Positions 35,827 to 45,475 are shown, counted from the first letter of the stretch. The stretch: 64,000 bases of DNA from Bacteroidota bacterium (GCA_018266845.1 JAFDZO010000010.1:62001-126000), one strand, 5' to 3'. Notes: generated from the letters alone by a model not told the origin. A program made the numbers and translations.

Positions 35827-37544
35827 TTTTTCATTATCCATTTTATTATTTCTTCCTTTGTCATTGTGTCGTCTATTTCGAGCACGATGCTCTTATCTCT
35901 GTTCACTGCAAGCCAGTTAGATATTACTTTTATTTCATCAAGGTCTTCTGCTGTAAATTTGTGCTTGATGAATTTTGACAAAGAGAAAAATAGGTACTCT
36001 GTTGTTTCAAAAATTTCGTCGAGAATCATATTTTCGTCCATAACCTCATCCATAGTGATGGTGTAAGTCTTCATCAGCTTACCGTTGTGGATAAAAAATA
36101 TTTCTTCCTTATCTCCGTACTTTTGCTTTATAATTATTTTTTTGTTGTTAATCGCGGAAGTGATAACTTTTTGATAACTCATCACTCTCTGAATATCTTT
36201 TAGCCTGTCGCGCAGAAACGCCGCTCTTTCGTAATCTTCTTCCTCTGAAAATCGTATCATCTGCCTTTCGTAAAATTTCTGAATGCTCTCGTTCCCGTCC
36301 CCCGTAATAAACTCATGCGTACGCATAACCTCACCTTTATATTCCTTTTTGCTTTGAGTCAGGTTGCAGGGAGCATTGCATTTGCCAATATCGTAATACA
36401 TGCAAGTCGAGTGTTTTACTGTGGGGCGAAGATATTTATACTCGCACTTTCTTAACTTGTAAATATCGTTCACTTGTTTCAAAATTCTGTTCACTGTTCT
36501 TCCGCTGGAGAAAGGTCCGTAATAATTCGCGCCGTCATTTTCTATTTCGTAAACTTTTTCGATTTTCGGAAACTGATTCTGGACATCAATCTTTAAATAC
36601 GGGTGAAACCTGTACCGCTTTATTGCAGTATTGAATCTCGGCTTGTGCTTCTTTATCATTTTAGATTCGAGAATGAGCGCTGAAAGCTCGGAGTCAGTAA
36701 TCTGATACTCAATCGAATGTACTGACTGAATAAGATTTCTTATTTTCGGCGGAAGCTCTGCAGAGAAATTCAGATATGTCGAAAGCCGTTCACGCAAGCT
36801 CTTTGCTTTTCCTATGTAGATAATCTCACCGCTGCTGCTTTTCATAAAATAAACTCCCGGTAATTTGGGAAAGTCTTTTATGTTAGCTTTTATTCTTTTT
36901 AATATGGGAGATTTATTTACGGCAGTGTAGATTTTTGTGTTCTGAAATTTAAGAACCTCTTCAGTAGTTTCTAATTCATATTCTTCGTTAAGAATATCCA
37001 GAAATTTCAGAAGGATTTTTGAGGTAACTAATGTGTCATCAAACGCTCTGTGAAAATTTTCTGCCCGTATTTCAAAATACTCGGCAACTCTGTATAATGA
37101 TTTGCTCTTTAATTTTTTAAGAAGTCTTCTCGCAAGCTTGCAGGTGCAGATTGTTTTTAAGTTAAAATCAAATTCATGCCCTGCTCTTAAAAAAGATTTT
37201 TTGATAAAGTTATAATCGAAGGCAACATTATGTCCTGTGAAAAGAAACATCGAGTCAGCGCCGTTGGAAGTGTGAGATTTATCGAAAATAAAATCATGAA
37301 TTTGCGGTGAAAGCTCTCCGAACGTCGGCTTATCCATTACATCTTCATTAGTAATTCCCGTAAGGTATGTTATCTGGCTTGGAATGTGCTGCTGCGGGTT
37401 TACGAGGGAAGTGAACTTATCTATTATTTCTCCGTTGTAAATTTTTATCAAGCCGATTTCAGTAATGCGGTTGAAATCGGACGACATTCCCGTCGTCTCA
37501 ACGTCGCAGACAATGAAAGTCGTATCGTATATTGGTGTGCCCAT
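35823..37544 (-). CDS. DEDDh exonuclease fused to UvrC-type GIY-YIG nuclease domain
   Basis: 573 residues with the start at 37544 (MGTPIYD); an in-frame start 30 codons upstream would put coding sequence into a palindrome and adds a non-homologous hydrophobic stretch, so I reject it. The N-terminus is a DnaQ-like 3'-5' exonuclease (VCDVETTGM, FTGHNVAFDYNF, FHRAFDDTLVT). After a linker comes the UvrC GIY-YIG domain (LPGVYFMKSSSGEIIYIGKA), the Fe-S type cysteines in CMYYDIGKCNAPC, and a UVR motif (YERAAFLRDRLKDI). The C-terminal endonuclease half of UvrC is missing. The combination resembles Cho-like/DnaQ fusions thought to act in DNA repair. Confidence 0.9.
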   Translation of the reverse strand: MGTPIYDTTFIVCDVETTGMSSDFNRITEIGLIKIYNGEIIDKFTSLVNPQQHIPSQITYLTGITNEDVMDKPTFGELSPQIHDFIFDKSHTSNGADSMFLFTGHNVAFDYNFIKKSFLRAGHEFDFNLKTICTCKLARRLLKKLKSKSLYRVAEYFEIRAENFHRAFDDTLVTSKILLKFLDILNEEYELETTEEVLKFQNTKIYTAVNKSPILKRIKANIKDFPKLPGVYFMKSSSGEIIYIGKAKSLRERLSTYLNFSAELPPKIRNLIQSVHSIEYQITDSELSALILESKMIKKHKPRFNTAIKRYRFHPYLKIDVQNQFPKIEKVYEIENDGANYYGPFSSGRTVNRILKQVNDIYKLRKCEYKYLRPTVKHSTCMYYDIGKCNAPCNLTQSKKEYKGEVMRTHEFITGDGNESIQKFYERQMIRFSEEEDYERAAFLRDRLKDIQRVMSYQKVITSAINNKKIIIKQKYGDKEEIFFIHNGKLMKTYTITMDEVMDENMILDEIFETTEYLFFSLSKFIKHKFTAEDLDEIKVISNWLAVNRDKSIVLEIDDTMTKEEIIKWIMKN

Positions 37545-37628
37545 AAATAAATATAGTAATATATTTGCTAACAAAAATTTCCAAAAAAATAGGCTTTCCT
37601 GCTCTATTATAATGTGGGATAACATTAA

Positions 37629-37739
37629 CCCCACCCTTTAGGGTGGGGTGATGAGATAACCGAGAAGCCCTTTAGGGCAAAAGTTTAACCCTAAAGGGTA
37701 TATTTGTTGTACTTGTTACCCCATCCTGAAGGATGGGGT
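37629..37739. repeat. Cluster of four short palindromes
   Basis: CCCCACCC-TTTA-GGGTGGGG (37629-37648), GCCC-TTTA-GGGC (37667-37678), ACCCT-AA-AGGGT (37688-37699) and ACCCCATCC-TGAA-GGATGGGGT (37718-37739). They occupy the 5' side of the exonuclease gene and precede a copy of the large hairpin repeat. No gene is encoded. Confidence 0.8.
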
Positions 37740-37760
37740 TATCATTACTTTCAATTTTGG

Positions 37761-37875
37761 TTCTCCGTCCCAAACTCTGTTTGGGACGGAAAGTTTCCGC
37801 AAAACTCTGTTTTGCAATGAAGCAGAGCTTCATAAAACATATTCCTTACGAAGCAGGGGCTTCGCAAGGAGAAAA
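37761..37875. repeat. Hairpin-rich interspersed repeat, copy 3 (inverted, truncated)
   Basis: Reverse-orientation match to the units at 9672-9840 and 9846-10014, covering four of the five hairpins. Stems are kept despite base changes: TCCGTCCCAAAC/GTTTGGGACGGA (perfect), GCAAAAC/GTTTTGC, ATGAAGC/GCTTCAT and CCTTACGAAGC/GCTTCGCAAGG. The rest of the gap up to 37997 shows no gene. Confidence 0.85.
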
Positions 37876-37997
37876 AATGGACTTTGCACACAGTCTCTAA
37901 AGGATGGGGGTACTGTAAGTTCTAAATTAATTAATCTATATAAATATACCCATATTAATAACCTTTATTAAAATCTAAATCTTTCTCAAATTGCCGG

Positions 37998-39752
37998 ATG
38001 AAAACGCTTACAGAATTATTTCTTCAAAATTCAGAAAAATACCCCGCGGGGAAAAAAATCTTTTTCACAAAGGAAGAAGATAATTCATACTCTTCTGTTT
38101 CTTACAAAGAATTTATCCGGCATATTTCTTCTTTGATTCATTTTTTCAACTTTAACAATCTGAAGAAAGGGGATAAGGTCGCGATTCTTTCCGATAACAG
38201 GTTTGAATGGGCTGCTGTTGATTTTGCCTGTATGTTTTCGGGATTGGTTTCAGTGCCGACTTACGTCTCTTTAACTCCTGAACAGATAAAATATATTTTA
38301 AATGATGCCGAAGTAAAGGTTATTTTCGTAATGAATAAATTCACGCTTGAGAAAATTCTGAAAGTAAAAAACGAGCTCCATTCGTTAAAAACGATTGCTG
38401 TGTTTAATTCATTGCAGGAAGAAAATCTTTCAACGGAAATAATAAACTACTCTTCCATAAGTAAAAATTTTTCATCTGATGAAAATTTGAAAAACCTTTC
38501 TGCTTCTGTAGATGAAAAAGATTTGCTTACAATTATTTATACATCGGGAACAACGGGAAATCCCAAGGGGGTTATGCTTTCTCATAAGAATTTGTACTCA
38601 AACATAAAATCCTGCATGAAGGTATTGCAGATAAATGAGAGGGACAGATTTCTTTCATTTCTTCCTTACTGCCATGCTTATGAAAGAACTGCCGGATATT
38701 ATCTTGCGCTGTTTTCCGGGGCGGAAATATTTTTTGCAAAAAATATTGACACTATCTCTGCTCAAATGCCTGAAGTAAAGCCGACCATTCTCATCTGCGT
38801 GCCGCGTCTTCTTGAAAAAATGTATGCAAAGATTATTGATAGCCCTAATTCGCTTTCGGGATTTAAAAAGAAAATTTCTTCATGGGCAATTAATATGGCT
38901 AAAGAAAGAAAAATAAAGCCGCATTCGTTGAAATGGAAAATAGCCCGCAAACTTGTTTATTCAAAAATCGCTGCTAAAACCGGCGGATGTCTTCGCTTAA
39001 TGTGTTCGGGCGGCGGCGCGTTGAATAAAAATATATCTGAGTTTTTTATTTATATGGGAGTAACAGTTATTGAAGGATACGGAATGACGGAGCACTCACC
39101 GGTAATTTCAGTAAATCCTCCTGATAAAAATAAACCCGGAACTGTCGGTCCTTCGCTAAGCGGAGTGAATGTAAAAATTGCTAACGATGGGGAAATACTT
39201 GTGCAAAGCGATTCCGTTATGGAAGGGTATTATAAGCATCCGAAAGAAACTTCAGATACAATAATAAATGAGTGGCTTCATACAGGAGATATAGGCGAGC
39301 TTGACGCAGACGGCTATATTAAAATCACTGACAGGAAAAAAGAATTGTTTAAAACCTCCGGTGGAAAGTATATCGCTCCGGCGCAGATAGAGGAAATGCT
39401 GAAGCAGTTGAATTACATTGAGCAGATATTGATAATCGGCAATGAAAGAATGTTTGTTACGTCATTAATTGTCCCTCAGATAGAGCACCTGAAAATGCTG
39501 GCGGGAAAACTGAAGGTAAATTATAAATCGGAAAAAGAGCTTCACGGCAATAAAGAAATTCTTAAAGAGATTGAAAAAGATATAAATTCAGTGCAGAAAA
39601 ATCTTGCAGCATACGAGAAGGTGAGAAGGTTTGCGCTGCTTGAAGAGCCGTTTAGTGTGGAAAATAATCAGCTTACCCCCACATTGAAAGTGAAGCGGAA
39701 AATTGTTGAGGAAAGATATAAAGATGTAATTGAAAAAATGTATGAGAAATAG
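37998..39752 (+). CDS. Long-chain acyl-CoA synthetase (AMP-forming)
   Basis: 584 residues. It activates fatty acids to acyl-CoA through an acyl-adenylate. The P-loop-like motif IIYTSGTTGNPKGVMLSH, VIEGYGMTEHSPV, LHTGDIGELDADGYIKITDR and the C-terminal KTSGGKYIAPAQIE lysine region are all present, and the size fits the FadD15/long-chain group (about 590). No signal peptide; the protein is expected to be peripheral to the membrane. It precedes nuoA by 69 bases in the same direction, but a shared role is not evident. Chain-length preference cannot be read. Confidence 0.93.
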   Translation: MKTLTELFLQNSEKYPAGKKIFFTKEEDNSYSSVSYKEFIRHISSLIHFFNFNNLKKGDKVAILSDNRFEWAAVDFACMFSGLVSVPTYVSLTPEQIKYILNDAEVKVIFVMNKFTLEKILKVKNELHSLKTIAVFNSLQEENLSTEIINYSSISKNFSSDENLKNLSASVDEKDLLTIIYTSGTTGNPKGVMLSHKNLYSNIKSCMKVLQINERDRFLSFLPYCHAYERTAGYYLALFSGAEIFFAKNIDTISAQMPEVKPTILICVPRLLEKMYAKIIDSPNSLSGFKKKISSWAINMAKERKIKPHSLKWKIARKLVYSKIAAKTGGCLRLMCSGGGALNKNISEFFIYMGVTVIEGYGMTEHSPVISVNPPDKNKPGTVGPSLSGVNVKIANDGEILVQSDSVMEGYYKHPKETSDTIINEWLHTGDIGELDADGYIKITDRKKELFKTSGGKYIAPAQIEEMLKQLNYIEQILIIGNERMFVTSLIVPQIEHLKMLAGKLKVNYKSEKELHGNKEILKEIEKDINSVQKNLAAYEKVRRFALLEEPFSVENNQLTPTLKVKRKIVEERYKDVIEKMYEK

Positions 39753-39821
39753 TTGAAAAAACCCTCATTTTATTTTCATTTTGCCTAAAAAAAAATAGAA
39801 AAAAATCATATATTGTAAACT

Positions 39822-40190
39822 ATGATTGAATCCTATATACCAATAATGCTTATCCTATTTATTTCAGTAGGATTTGCTGTTGTAAACGTTAATATGTCCT
39901 GGATATTAGGACCCACACGTCCAAACAGAGAGAAACTTTCCACTTACGAAAGCGGAATGGAGCCGGTCGGTACTGCGCGAGAAAAATTTTCAGTTAAGTA
40001 CTATATGGTTTCGGTGCTTTTTATTTTGTTCGATATTGAAGTGGTTTTTCTTTATCCATGGGCAGTATCGTTTATGAACTTTGAACCCGCTAAAATGGTT
40101 TATTCTTTCATAAGCGTAATAATATTCGTTGTAATACTTTTCATCGGTTATTTTTATGTAATAAAGAAAGGGGCTTTAAAATGGGATTAG
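39822..40190 (+). CDS. nuoA: NADH-quinone oxidoreductase subunit A
   Basis: 122 residues with three membrane helices (about 5-25, 62-85, 90-112). Motifs typical of NuoA are [18 protein letters not shown] and [23 protein letters not shown] (split here as YYMVSVLF and [12 protein letters not shown]), which form part of the quinone-site region of complex I. It is the first gene of the complex I cluster; its end overlaps nuoB by 10 bases, so translation is coupled. Confidence 0.97.
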   Translation: MIESYIPIMLILFISVGFAVVNVNMSWILGPTRPNREKLSTYESGMEPVGTAREKFSVKYYMVSVLFILFDIEVVFLYPWAVSFMNFEPAKMVYSFISVIIFVVILFIGYFYVIKKGALKWD

Positions 40191-40669
40191 AGGAAATGCT
40201 ATCCAATGACGGATTTGTAACATCAAAATTAGACGAGCTTATCAAGTGGTCCCGTAAGAATGCTCTTTGGCCCATGCCTATGGGTATTTCTTGCTGCGCT
40301 ATCGAGATGATGGCTGTAGCAGGTCCGCGTTTTGATATTTCCCGTTTTGGTTCGGAAGTATTCAGATTTTCTCCGAGGCAGTCGGATGTAATGATTGTTG
40401 CCGGAACAGTAACATATAAAATGGCAAAAGTAGTAAGAAAGATTTACGACCAGATGCCTGACCCCAAATGGGTGATAGCTATGGGCGCTTGTACATCTTC
40501 TGGCGGAATGTACAGAACTTATTCAGTTGTACAGGGCATTGACCAATTTTTACCCGTTGACGTTTACGTTGCCGGATGCCCCCCACGACCTGATAATCTT
40601 TTAAATGCTCTTATAAAGATTCAGGAAAAAGTTTCCGCAAAAGAGACAAGTTCGTTTTCTTATAATTAA
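40181..40669 (+). CDS. nuoB: NADH-quinone oxidoreductase subunit B
   Basis: 162 residues. NuoB carries the terminal 4Fe-4S cluster N2 that passes electrons to quinone. The ligands are visible: the adjacent cysteines in [11 protein letters not shown], one in [12 protein letters not shown] and one in VAGCPPRPD. The protein is soluble and binds between the membrane arm and NuoCD. It overlaps nuoA by 10 bases. Unusually, nuoC does not follow: a secreted-protein gene starts 11 bases after the stop. Confidence 0.97.
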   Translation: MGLEEMLSNDGFVTSKLDELIKWSRKNALWPMPMGISCCAIEMMAVAGPRFDISRFGSEVFRFSPRQSDVMIVAGTVTYKMAKVVRKIYDQMPDPKWVIAMGACTSSGGMYRTYSVVQGIDQFLPVDVYVAGCPPRPDNLLNALIKIQEKVSAKETSSFSYN

Positions 40670-40679
40670 AAAACTAGAT

Positions 40680-41633
40680 ATGAAAAAATCATTCTACACC
40701 CTCCTCTCATTTGTTCTTTTATTCGTGTTTTCAAATGCAGCTTTTTCGCAGGTAAAACTTCAAGAAGGATTTGAAAATATTCCAATAGGTGTAGGCAATA
40801 TCCCTTCAGGTTGGTCAACTTGGAACAACGCTTCTTTTCCAATAGATCCCGCTTCAAACTGGAATGTTCAATATAAAGATAGTGCAATTGTCGGAATTTC
40901 GTCAAGCACTAATAAAGTAAACTCCGGGGTTAAATCAATAGTAGTTTCTTGGAATAGTGGAAACGATACCAATGGTGGTTCTTTTGTTTCAGATGCTTGG
41001 TTAGTTACTAAAAGAATAAGTATTTCCGCAGGAGATTCTTTAAGATTTTTTGCTGCTGGTGGAAAACCTAATCCCGGAGGATGGTGGGATAGTTTGCAAG
41101 TATGGGTAAGTATTATTGATTCTACACCAACAGGTTTTACAGCAATACCTGAATACAGAATAGGTTCAATATTGTTTAATCCGAATTCAATAGGCTCACA
41201 ATTTGAATTTAAGCGCTATGCTTTTAGTTTATCCCGTTTTATTGGTCAAACTGTATGGATTGGATTTAGATATAATACTAACTGTGCAACTCAAGGTTAT
41301 GCTGTTATAATTGACGATATTAAATTAGCCAATCCTAATGTTGAAGTACAGCAAAACTCAATTTTAGTGGATAAGTTTGAGTTATCGCAAAATTATCCGA
41401 ATCCGTTTAACCCCACAACGAATATTAAATTTAGTCTGCCAAAAGCAACCGATGTTAGAATTGTAGTATATAGTTCTTCAGGGCAGGAGATAAGAACTCT
41501 GGTCAACGAATACAAAACCGCCGGTTCTTACAATGTTGACTTTAATGCTTCAGATTTGGCAAGCGGAACATACTTCTATAAAATTGTAACGAGCGATTTC
41601 ACTGAAACAAAGAAAATGACTTTAGTAAAATAA
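40680..41633 (+). CDS. T9SS-secreted adhesin-like protein lodged between nuoB and nuoC
   Basis: 317 residues. The signal peptide ends near SNAAFSQ. A cleaved-adhesin/choice-of-anchor-J-like lectin fold follows (about 25-220; EGFENIPIGVGNIPSGWSTW, DSLQVWVSIID, QTVWIGFRYN, YAVIIDDIKLAN), then a type A sorting domain with SQNYPNPFNPTTNIKFSLP and the terminal KKMTLVK. It should be exported and anchored at the cell surface. It is related along its length to the protein at 54403-55329. Start lies 11 bases after nuoB, so it can be read from the nuo transcript; a terminator follows. Confidence 0.9.
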   Translation: MKKSFYTLLSFVLLFVFSNAAFSQVKLQEGFENIPIGVGNIPSGWSTWNNASFPIDPASNWNVQYKDSAIVGISSSTNKVNSGVKSIVVSWNSGNDTNGGSFVSDAWLVTKRISISAGDSLRFFAAGGKPNPGGWWDSLQVWVSIIDSTPTGFTAIPEYRIGSILFNPNSIGSQFEFKRYAFSLSRFIGQTVWIGFRYNTNCATQGYAVIIDDIKLANPNVEVQQNSILVDKFELSQNYPNPFNPTTNIKFSLPKATDVRIVVYSSSGQEIRTLVNEYKTAGSYNVDFNASDLASGTYFYKIVTSDFTETKKMTLVK

Positions 41634-41644
41634 TTTTTAAATAT

Positions 41645-41676
41645 AAGCCCGCTGAAATATGCGGGCTTTTCTCTTC
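41645..41676 (+). terminator. Intrinsic terminator inside the nuo cluster
   Basis: AAGCCCGC (41645-41652), loop TGAAATAT, GCGGGCTT (41661-41668), then TTCTCTTC. It follows the T9SS gene and ends only a few bases before the nuoC start, so it should reduce transcription of nuoC-F from the nuoA promoter. Confidence 0.85.
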
Positions 41677-41679
41677 TAT

Positions 41680-42162
41680 ATGACTGAACAAAGACTTAAC
41701 ACAATCAAAGAAAAGCTGGCAAATTTTAATCTTGTTTACACTGATGTTAACGGTTCGCTTTCCATTACAATCCCAAATGAAAATCTTCTTGAAGTCTGCA
41801 ATATCTTAAAGAACGATGCAGATATTAAAATGGAGCAATGCAGAGATGCAGTTGGTGTTGACCGCTTTACAAAGAAAAACAGGTTCGAAATTATCTACAA
41901 TTTGTACTCTTTAACATACAAAGACAGAATGTTTGTCAGGGTAAAAATTGACGGTAAGAATCCTGAATCTCAATCTCTTGTTTCGGTTTGGGCTTCAACT
42001 AACTGGTATGAAAGGGAAGCATATGATATGGTGGGAATAAAATTTACAGGTCATCCCGATTTACGCAGAGTGTATATGCCGGAGGAATATGAATATCATC
42101 CTTTAAGAAAAGATTTTCCTCAAATGGGTATCGAAGGCTCGATACCATTACCTAATAAGTAA
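41680..42162 (+). CDS. nuoC: NADH-quinone oxidoreductase subunit C
   Basis: 160 residues with the start at 41680 (MTEQRL). An in-frame ATG at 41659 lies within the terminator hairpin and is rejected. The NuoC signature is complete: NRFEIIYNLYSLTYKDRMFV, SVWASTNWYEREAYDMVGI, HPDLRRVYMPEEYEYHPLRKDFP (the last read as HPDLRRV and EYHPLRKDFP). The subunit helps join the peripheral arm to the membrane arm next to NuoD. nuoD follows 56 bases later. Confidence 0.96.
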   Translation: MTEQRLNTIKEKLANFNLVYTDVNGSLSITIPNENLLEVCNILKNDADIKMEQCRDAVGVDRFTKKNRFEIIYNLYSLTYKDRMFVRVKIDGKNPESQSLVSVWASTNWYEREAYDMVGIKFTGHPDLRRVYMPEEYEYHPLRKDFPQMGIEGSIPLPNK

Positions 42163-42217
42163 TTCTTTTTTACACTCAAATAGAATTATCAATTACTCAT
42201 TAATTATCAATTGACGA

Positions 42218-43495
42218 ATGTCACACACGATTTATAAAGATTTACAAGAAGGAAATGCTGATATAAAGAAGACACAGATTCTTCGCGCATTAGAGTCGGA
42301 AGATTTGAGCGCTACGTTTGAAGATGCTTTGGATAATGAGATGGTTTTAAACATGGGACCTCAGCATCCGGCTACTCACGGCGTTTTGCGTCTGCTTTTG
42401 AGTCTCGATGGTGAAACAGTAAAGAAATGCGTTCCTGAGCTTGGCTATCTGCACAGAGGTTATGAAAAACTCGGAGAGTCATGCACTTACCATGAATTTA
42501 TCCCGCATACAGACAGACTTGACTATCTTCAGCCTATGGCAAATAATGTTGCTTATGCGCTGGCTGTTGAAAAATTGATTCATCTTGAAATTCCCGAAAG
42601 AGGAAAATATATCAGAACGCTTATTGCAGAGCTTGCAAGAATTCAGTCTCACTTGCTTGCATTCGGCGCAATGGTGATGGATATAGGAGCATTAACTCCG
42701 TTCCTTTGGGCTATCAGGGAAAGAGAAAAAATTCTTGACATATACGATTTAATTTGCGGCGCGCGATTCACAACTTCATACACGCGTATAGGCGGAGTAG
42801 CTCAGGATATAACCGATGAAGCACTAAGAGGAATTAAAAAATTCATTACTGAATTCCCGGGTTATTTACAGGAATGCCGCGATCTAGTTGAGAGAAATAA
42901 AATCTTTATCAATAGAGCCGAAGGTATAGGTTATATGTCGAAAGAAGATATTATTAACTATGGAATTACCGGACCGGTTTTAAGAGCTGCCGGTGTTGAA
43001 AGCGATGTGAGAAAAGATAATCCGTATCTTGTCTATGACAGGATGGATTTCAGAATCCCGACATACACTGATAGCGATTGCCTTGCAAGATATTATGTAA
43101 GGGTTGAGGAAATGCTTGAATCAGCAAAGATTGTTGTTCAATGCTTGGATAAAATGCCGCAAGGGGCTTACAATGCTTATGCTACAAAGAAAGTTCTTCC
43201 AAAGAAGGAAAGAATTTACACGAAGATGGAAGAGCTTATTCACGACTTTATGCTGATTAACTTCGGACCAAATCCTCCTAAAGGAGAATCATATTTTGCG
43301 ACCGAAGCATCAAAAGGGGAACTTGGTTTTTATTTTATCAGCGACGGCAGCGGTCATCCGTTCAGGCTGAAAATCCGCTCTCCCAGCTTTTGTAATTTGC
43401 AGGCATTGCCTGTAATGATGAAAGACTGCATGATAGCTGATACAGTTGTTATCATCGGCGGTGTTGACCCTGTTATGGGTGAAGCAGATAAGTAA
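42218..43495 (+). CDS. nuoD: NADH-quinone oxidoreductase subunit D
   Basis: 425 residues. NuoD forms the quinone pocket with NuoB. Diagnostic motifs are NMGPQHPATHGVLRLLLSLD, RGYEKLGESCTYHE, DRLDYLQPMANNVAYALAVE and the C-terminal GDGSGHPFRLKIRSPSF-type segment (here SDGSGHPFRLKIRSPSF) with VDPVMGEADK. The first 35 residues form a non-conserved extension before the core. nuoE follows 30 bases later in the same operon. Confidence 0.97.
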   Translation: MSHTIYKDLQEGNADIKKTQILRALESEDLSATFEDALDNEMVLNMGPQHPATHGVLRLLLSLDGETVKKCVPELGYLHRGYEKLGESCTYHEFIPHTDRLDYLQPMANNVAYALAVEKLIHLEIPERGKYIRTLIAELARIQSHLLAFGAMVMDIGALTPFLWAIREREKILDIYDLICGARFTTSYTRIGGVAQDITDEALRGIKKFITEFPGYLQECRDLVERNKIFINRAEGIGYMSKEDIINYGITGPVLRAAGVESDVRKDNPYLVYDRMDFRIPTYTDSDCLARYYVRVEEMLESAKIVVQCLDKMPQGAYNAYATKKVLPKKERIYTKMEELIHDFMLINFGPNPPKGESYFATEASKGELGFYFISDGSGHPFRLKIRSPSFCNLQALPVMMKDCMIADTVVIIGGVDPVMGEADK

Positions 43496-43524
43496 TGAGA
43501 TAAATAATTTTACATTTAACCTTT

Positions 43525-44034
43525 ATGTTTGAAAATATATCCAATCATCTCTTCAATCAGGAAGAACTAAAACAAGTTGAATATCACATTTCCAAGTATC
43601 CTAAGAAAATGTCGGCAGTGATGCCTGTTCTCTGGATGATACAGGAAAAATTCGGATGGATTTCAATTGACTCAATGAAATATGTGGGCGAGCTTCTTGA
43701 GCTGCCTTACGAGCATGTGCTTGGCGTTGCTACTTTCTATACAATGTATTTCAAAAAGCCCGTCGGAAAATACCATCTGCAAATCTGTACAAATGTTTCG
43801 TGTATGCTTTGCGGTGGCGATAAGCTTTTTAAATATGTAAGCGATAAGCTTGGCATTAAAAATAAAGAAGTTACCTCGGACGGCATTTTCTCTATTGAAG
43901 AAGTTGAATGCCTCGGCTCATGCGGAACCGCTCCTATGTTACAGGTGAACAACAAAGAATATTATGAAAATCTTACTCTGCCTCAGGTAGATGAACTGCT
44001 GGATAGATTCAGAGCCGAAGCATCAAAAAACTAA
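43525..44034 (+). CDS. nuoE: NADH-quinone oxidoreductase subunit E
   Basis: 169 residues of the thioredoxin-like 2Fe-2S family. It holds cluster N1a beside the flavin subunit NuoF. Cysteine motifs are CTNVSCMLCGG and ECLGSCGTAPM, the usual two pairs, with an extra cysteine in the first. The N-terminal helices (KYPKKMSAVMPVLWMIQEKF) are typical. nuoF follows 26 bases later. Confidence 0.96.
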   Translation: MFENISNHLFNQEELKQVEYHISKYPKKMSAVMPVLWMIQEKFGWISIDSMKYVGELLELPYEHVLGVATFYTMYFKKPVGKYHLQICTNVSCMLCGGDKLFKYVSDKLGIKNKEVTSDGIFSIEEVECLGSCGTAPMLQVNNKEYYENLTLPQVDELLDRFRAEASKN

Positions 44035-44059
44035 ACCCTAATCACAAAGTTTTTAGATT

Positions 44060-45454
44060 ATGACTAAAATAATTTTAAAAGATATACCTGACTATCATAA
44101 AATAGATGTCTATGTTCAAAACGGCGGTTACCAGTCCTTAAAGAAAGCTTTGGGAATGACAACTGACCAGGTAATTGATGAAGTGAAGAAATCGAATCTC
44201 CGCGGAAGAGGCGGCGCTTGTTTCCCTACAGGATTGAAATGGTCGTTTATGCCGAAGGGAAATGACAAGCCGAAATATCTCTGCTGCAACGGCGACGAAT
44301 CAGAACCGGGAAGCTTTAAAGACAGGGAAATTTTTGAAAAGAATCCGCATCAGTTCATTGAAGGCACTTTGATTGCCTGCTATGCAATGGGCTGTAAAGC
44401 AGCTTATGTTTATATAAGAGGCGAATACTGGAAATGGGTTGAGATGATGGAAGTTGCAGTTGCCGATGCATACAAAAAAGGTTACATAGGAAAAAATATT
44501 CTTGGGACGGATTTCTCGGTTGATATATATGTTCACAAAGGCGCAGGCGCATATATCTGCGGAGAGGAATCTTCACTGATGAATTCACTCGAAGGCAAGC
44601 GCGCTTATCCTAGAGTAAAGCCGCCATTTCCTGCGGCAGTAGGTGTGTGGGGTTATCCTACAACTATTAACAATATCGAAACACTTGCGAACGTCCCTGA
44701 TATTATAAAAAACGGCGGCGAATGGTTCTCTAAAATAGGCGAGCCGAAGCACCCGGGTACATTGTTATTCGGAGTCAGCGGTCACGTAAATAAGCCGGGT
44801 GTTTATGAGCTTGAAACAGGTATTCCGCTTATGGATGTAATCAATAAAGTCTGCGGCGGTGTGAAAGACGGCAAGCAGATTAAGATGGTTATTCCGGGCG
44901 GTTCATCAATGCCCCCGCTTACGAGGGAAGAATGCTTAACGATGAAGATGGATAACGAATCTCTGAAGGCAATCGGTTCTGCAATAGGAACTGCCGGCGT
45001 GATTGTAATGGATGAAGATACTGACATTTTAAAAGTGTTAAAGAGAATCACTAAGTTTTATTATCACGAATCCTGCGGACAGTGTACTCCCTGCCGTGAA
45101 GGATGCGGATGGATGCTGAGAGTTCTCGATAGAATTGACAGAGGTGAAGGCAGACAGGAAGATCTGGATTTACTTATATCAGTTGCTGAAAACATCGAAG
45201 GCAATACAATCTGCGCGCTTGGTGATGCAGCAGCTTGGCCCGTTAAATGGACTATCAGAAAATTCAGAGATGAGATTGCAAAGAAAATCCCTGCTCATAA
45301 AATTACATTGCCTGTGCTTAACAAAGTTCACGGTGTAAGAGATTACGAAGGTTATAGCACATTAAAGCGAGATAATGAAAACGAAGTTGTAGAGTCGCTT
45401 ATGGGCAAAGTTCAGGAAGAGCTTAATGATGAATCTGTAAGATATTCGGGATAA
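44060..45454 (+). CDS. nuoF: NADH-quinone oxidoreductase subunit F
   Basis: 464 residues. NuoF binds NADH and FMN and carries the 4Fe-4S cluster N3. Visible are the NADH/FMN region [29 protein letters not shown] and [15 protein letters not shown], and the cluster motif [16 protein letters not shown]. The C-terminal extension ([17 protein letters not shown]) is variable. It is the last nuo gene here; no nuoG-N follow, so the remaining complex I genes are elsewhere. A terminator lies 22 bases downstream. Confidence 0.97.
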   Translation: MTKIILKDIPDYHKIDVYVQNGGYQSLKKALGMTTDQVIDEVKKSNLRGRGGACFPTGLKWSFMPKGNDKPKYLCCNGDESEPGSFKDREIFEKNPHQFIEGTLIACYAMGCKAAYVYIRGEYWKWVEMMEVAVADAYKKGYIGKNILGTDFSVDIYVHKGAGAYICGEESSLMNSLEGKRAYPRVKPPFPAAVGVWGYPTTINNIETLANVPDIIKNGGEWFSKIGEPKHPGTLLFGVSGHVNKPGVYELETGIPLMDVINKVCGGVKDGKQIKMVIPGGSSMPPLTREECLTMKMDNESLKAIGSAIGTAGVIVMDEDTDILKVLKRITKFYYHESCGQCTPCREGCGWMLRVLDRIDRGEGRQEDLDLLISVAENIEGNTICALGDAAAWPVKWTIRKFRDEIAKKIPAHKITLPVLNKVHGVRDYEGYSTLKRDNENEVVESLMGKVQEELNDESVRYSG

Positions 45455-45475
45455 ATTATTACAAATGCGATTATT

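Noticed and set aside
37545-37634. In-frame upstream start adding 30 residues to the exonuclease/GIY-YIG protein
   Set aside because: The extra residues lie partly in a CCCCACCC palindrome and do not resemble the exonuclease family, whose homologs begin near MGTPIYD-type residues.
41659-41679. ATG seven codons upstream of the chosen nuoC start
   Set aside because: It lies within the loop and stem of the terminator hairpin; the family N-terminus fits the ATG at 41680.
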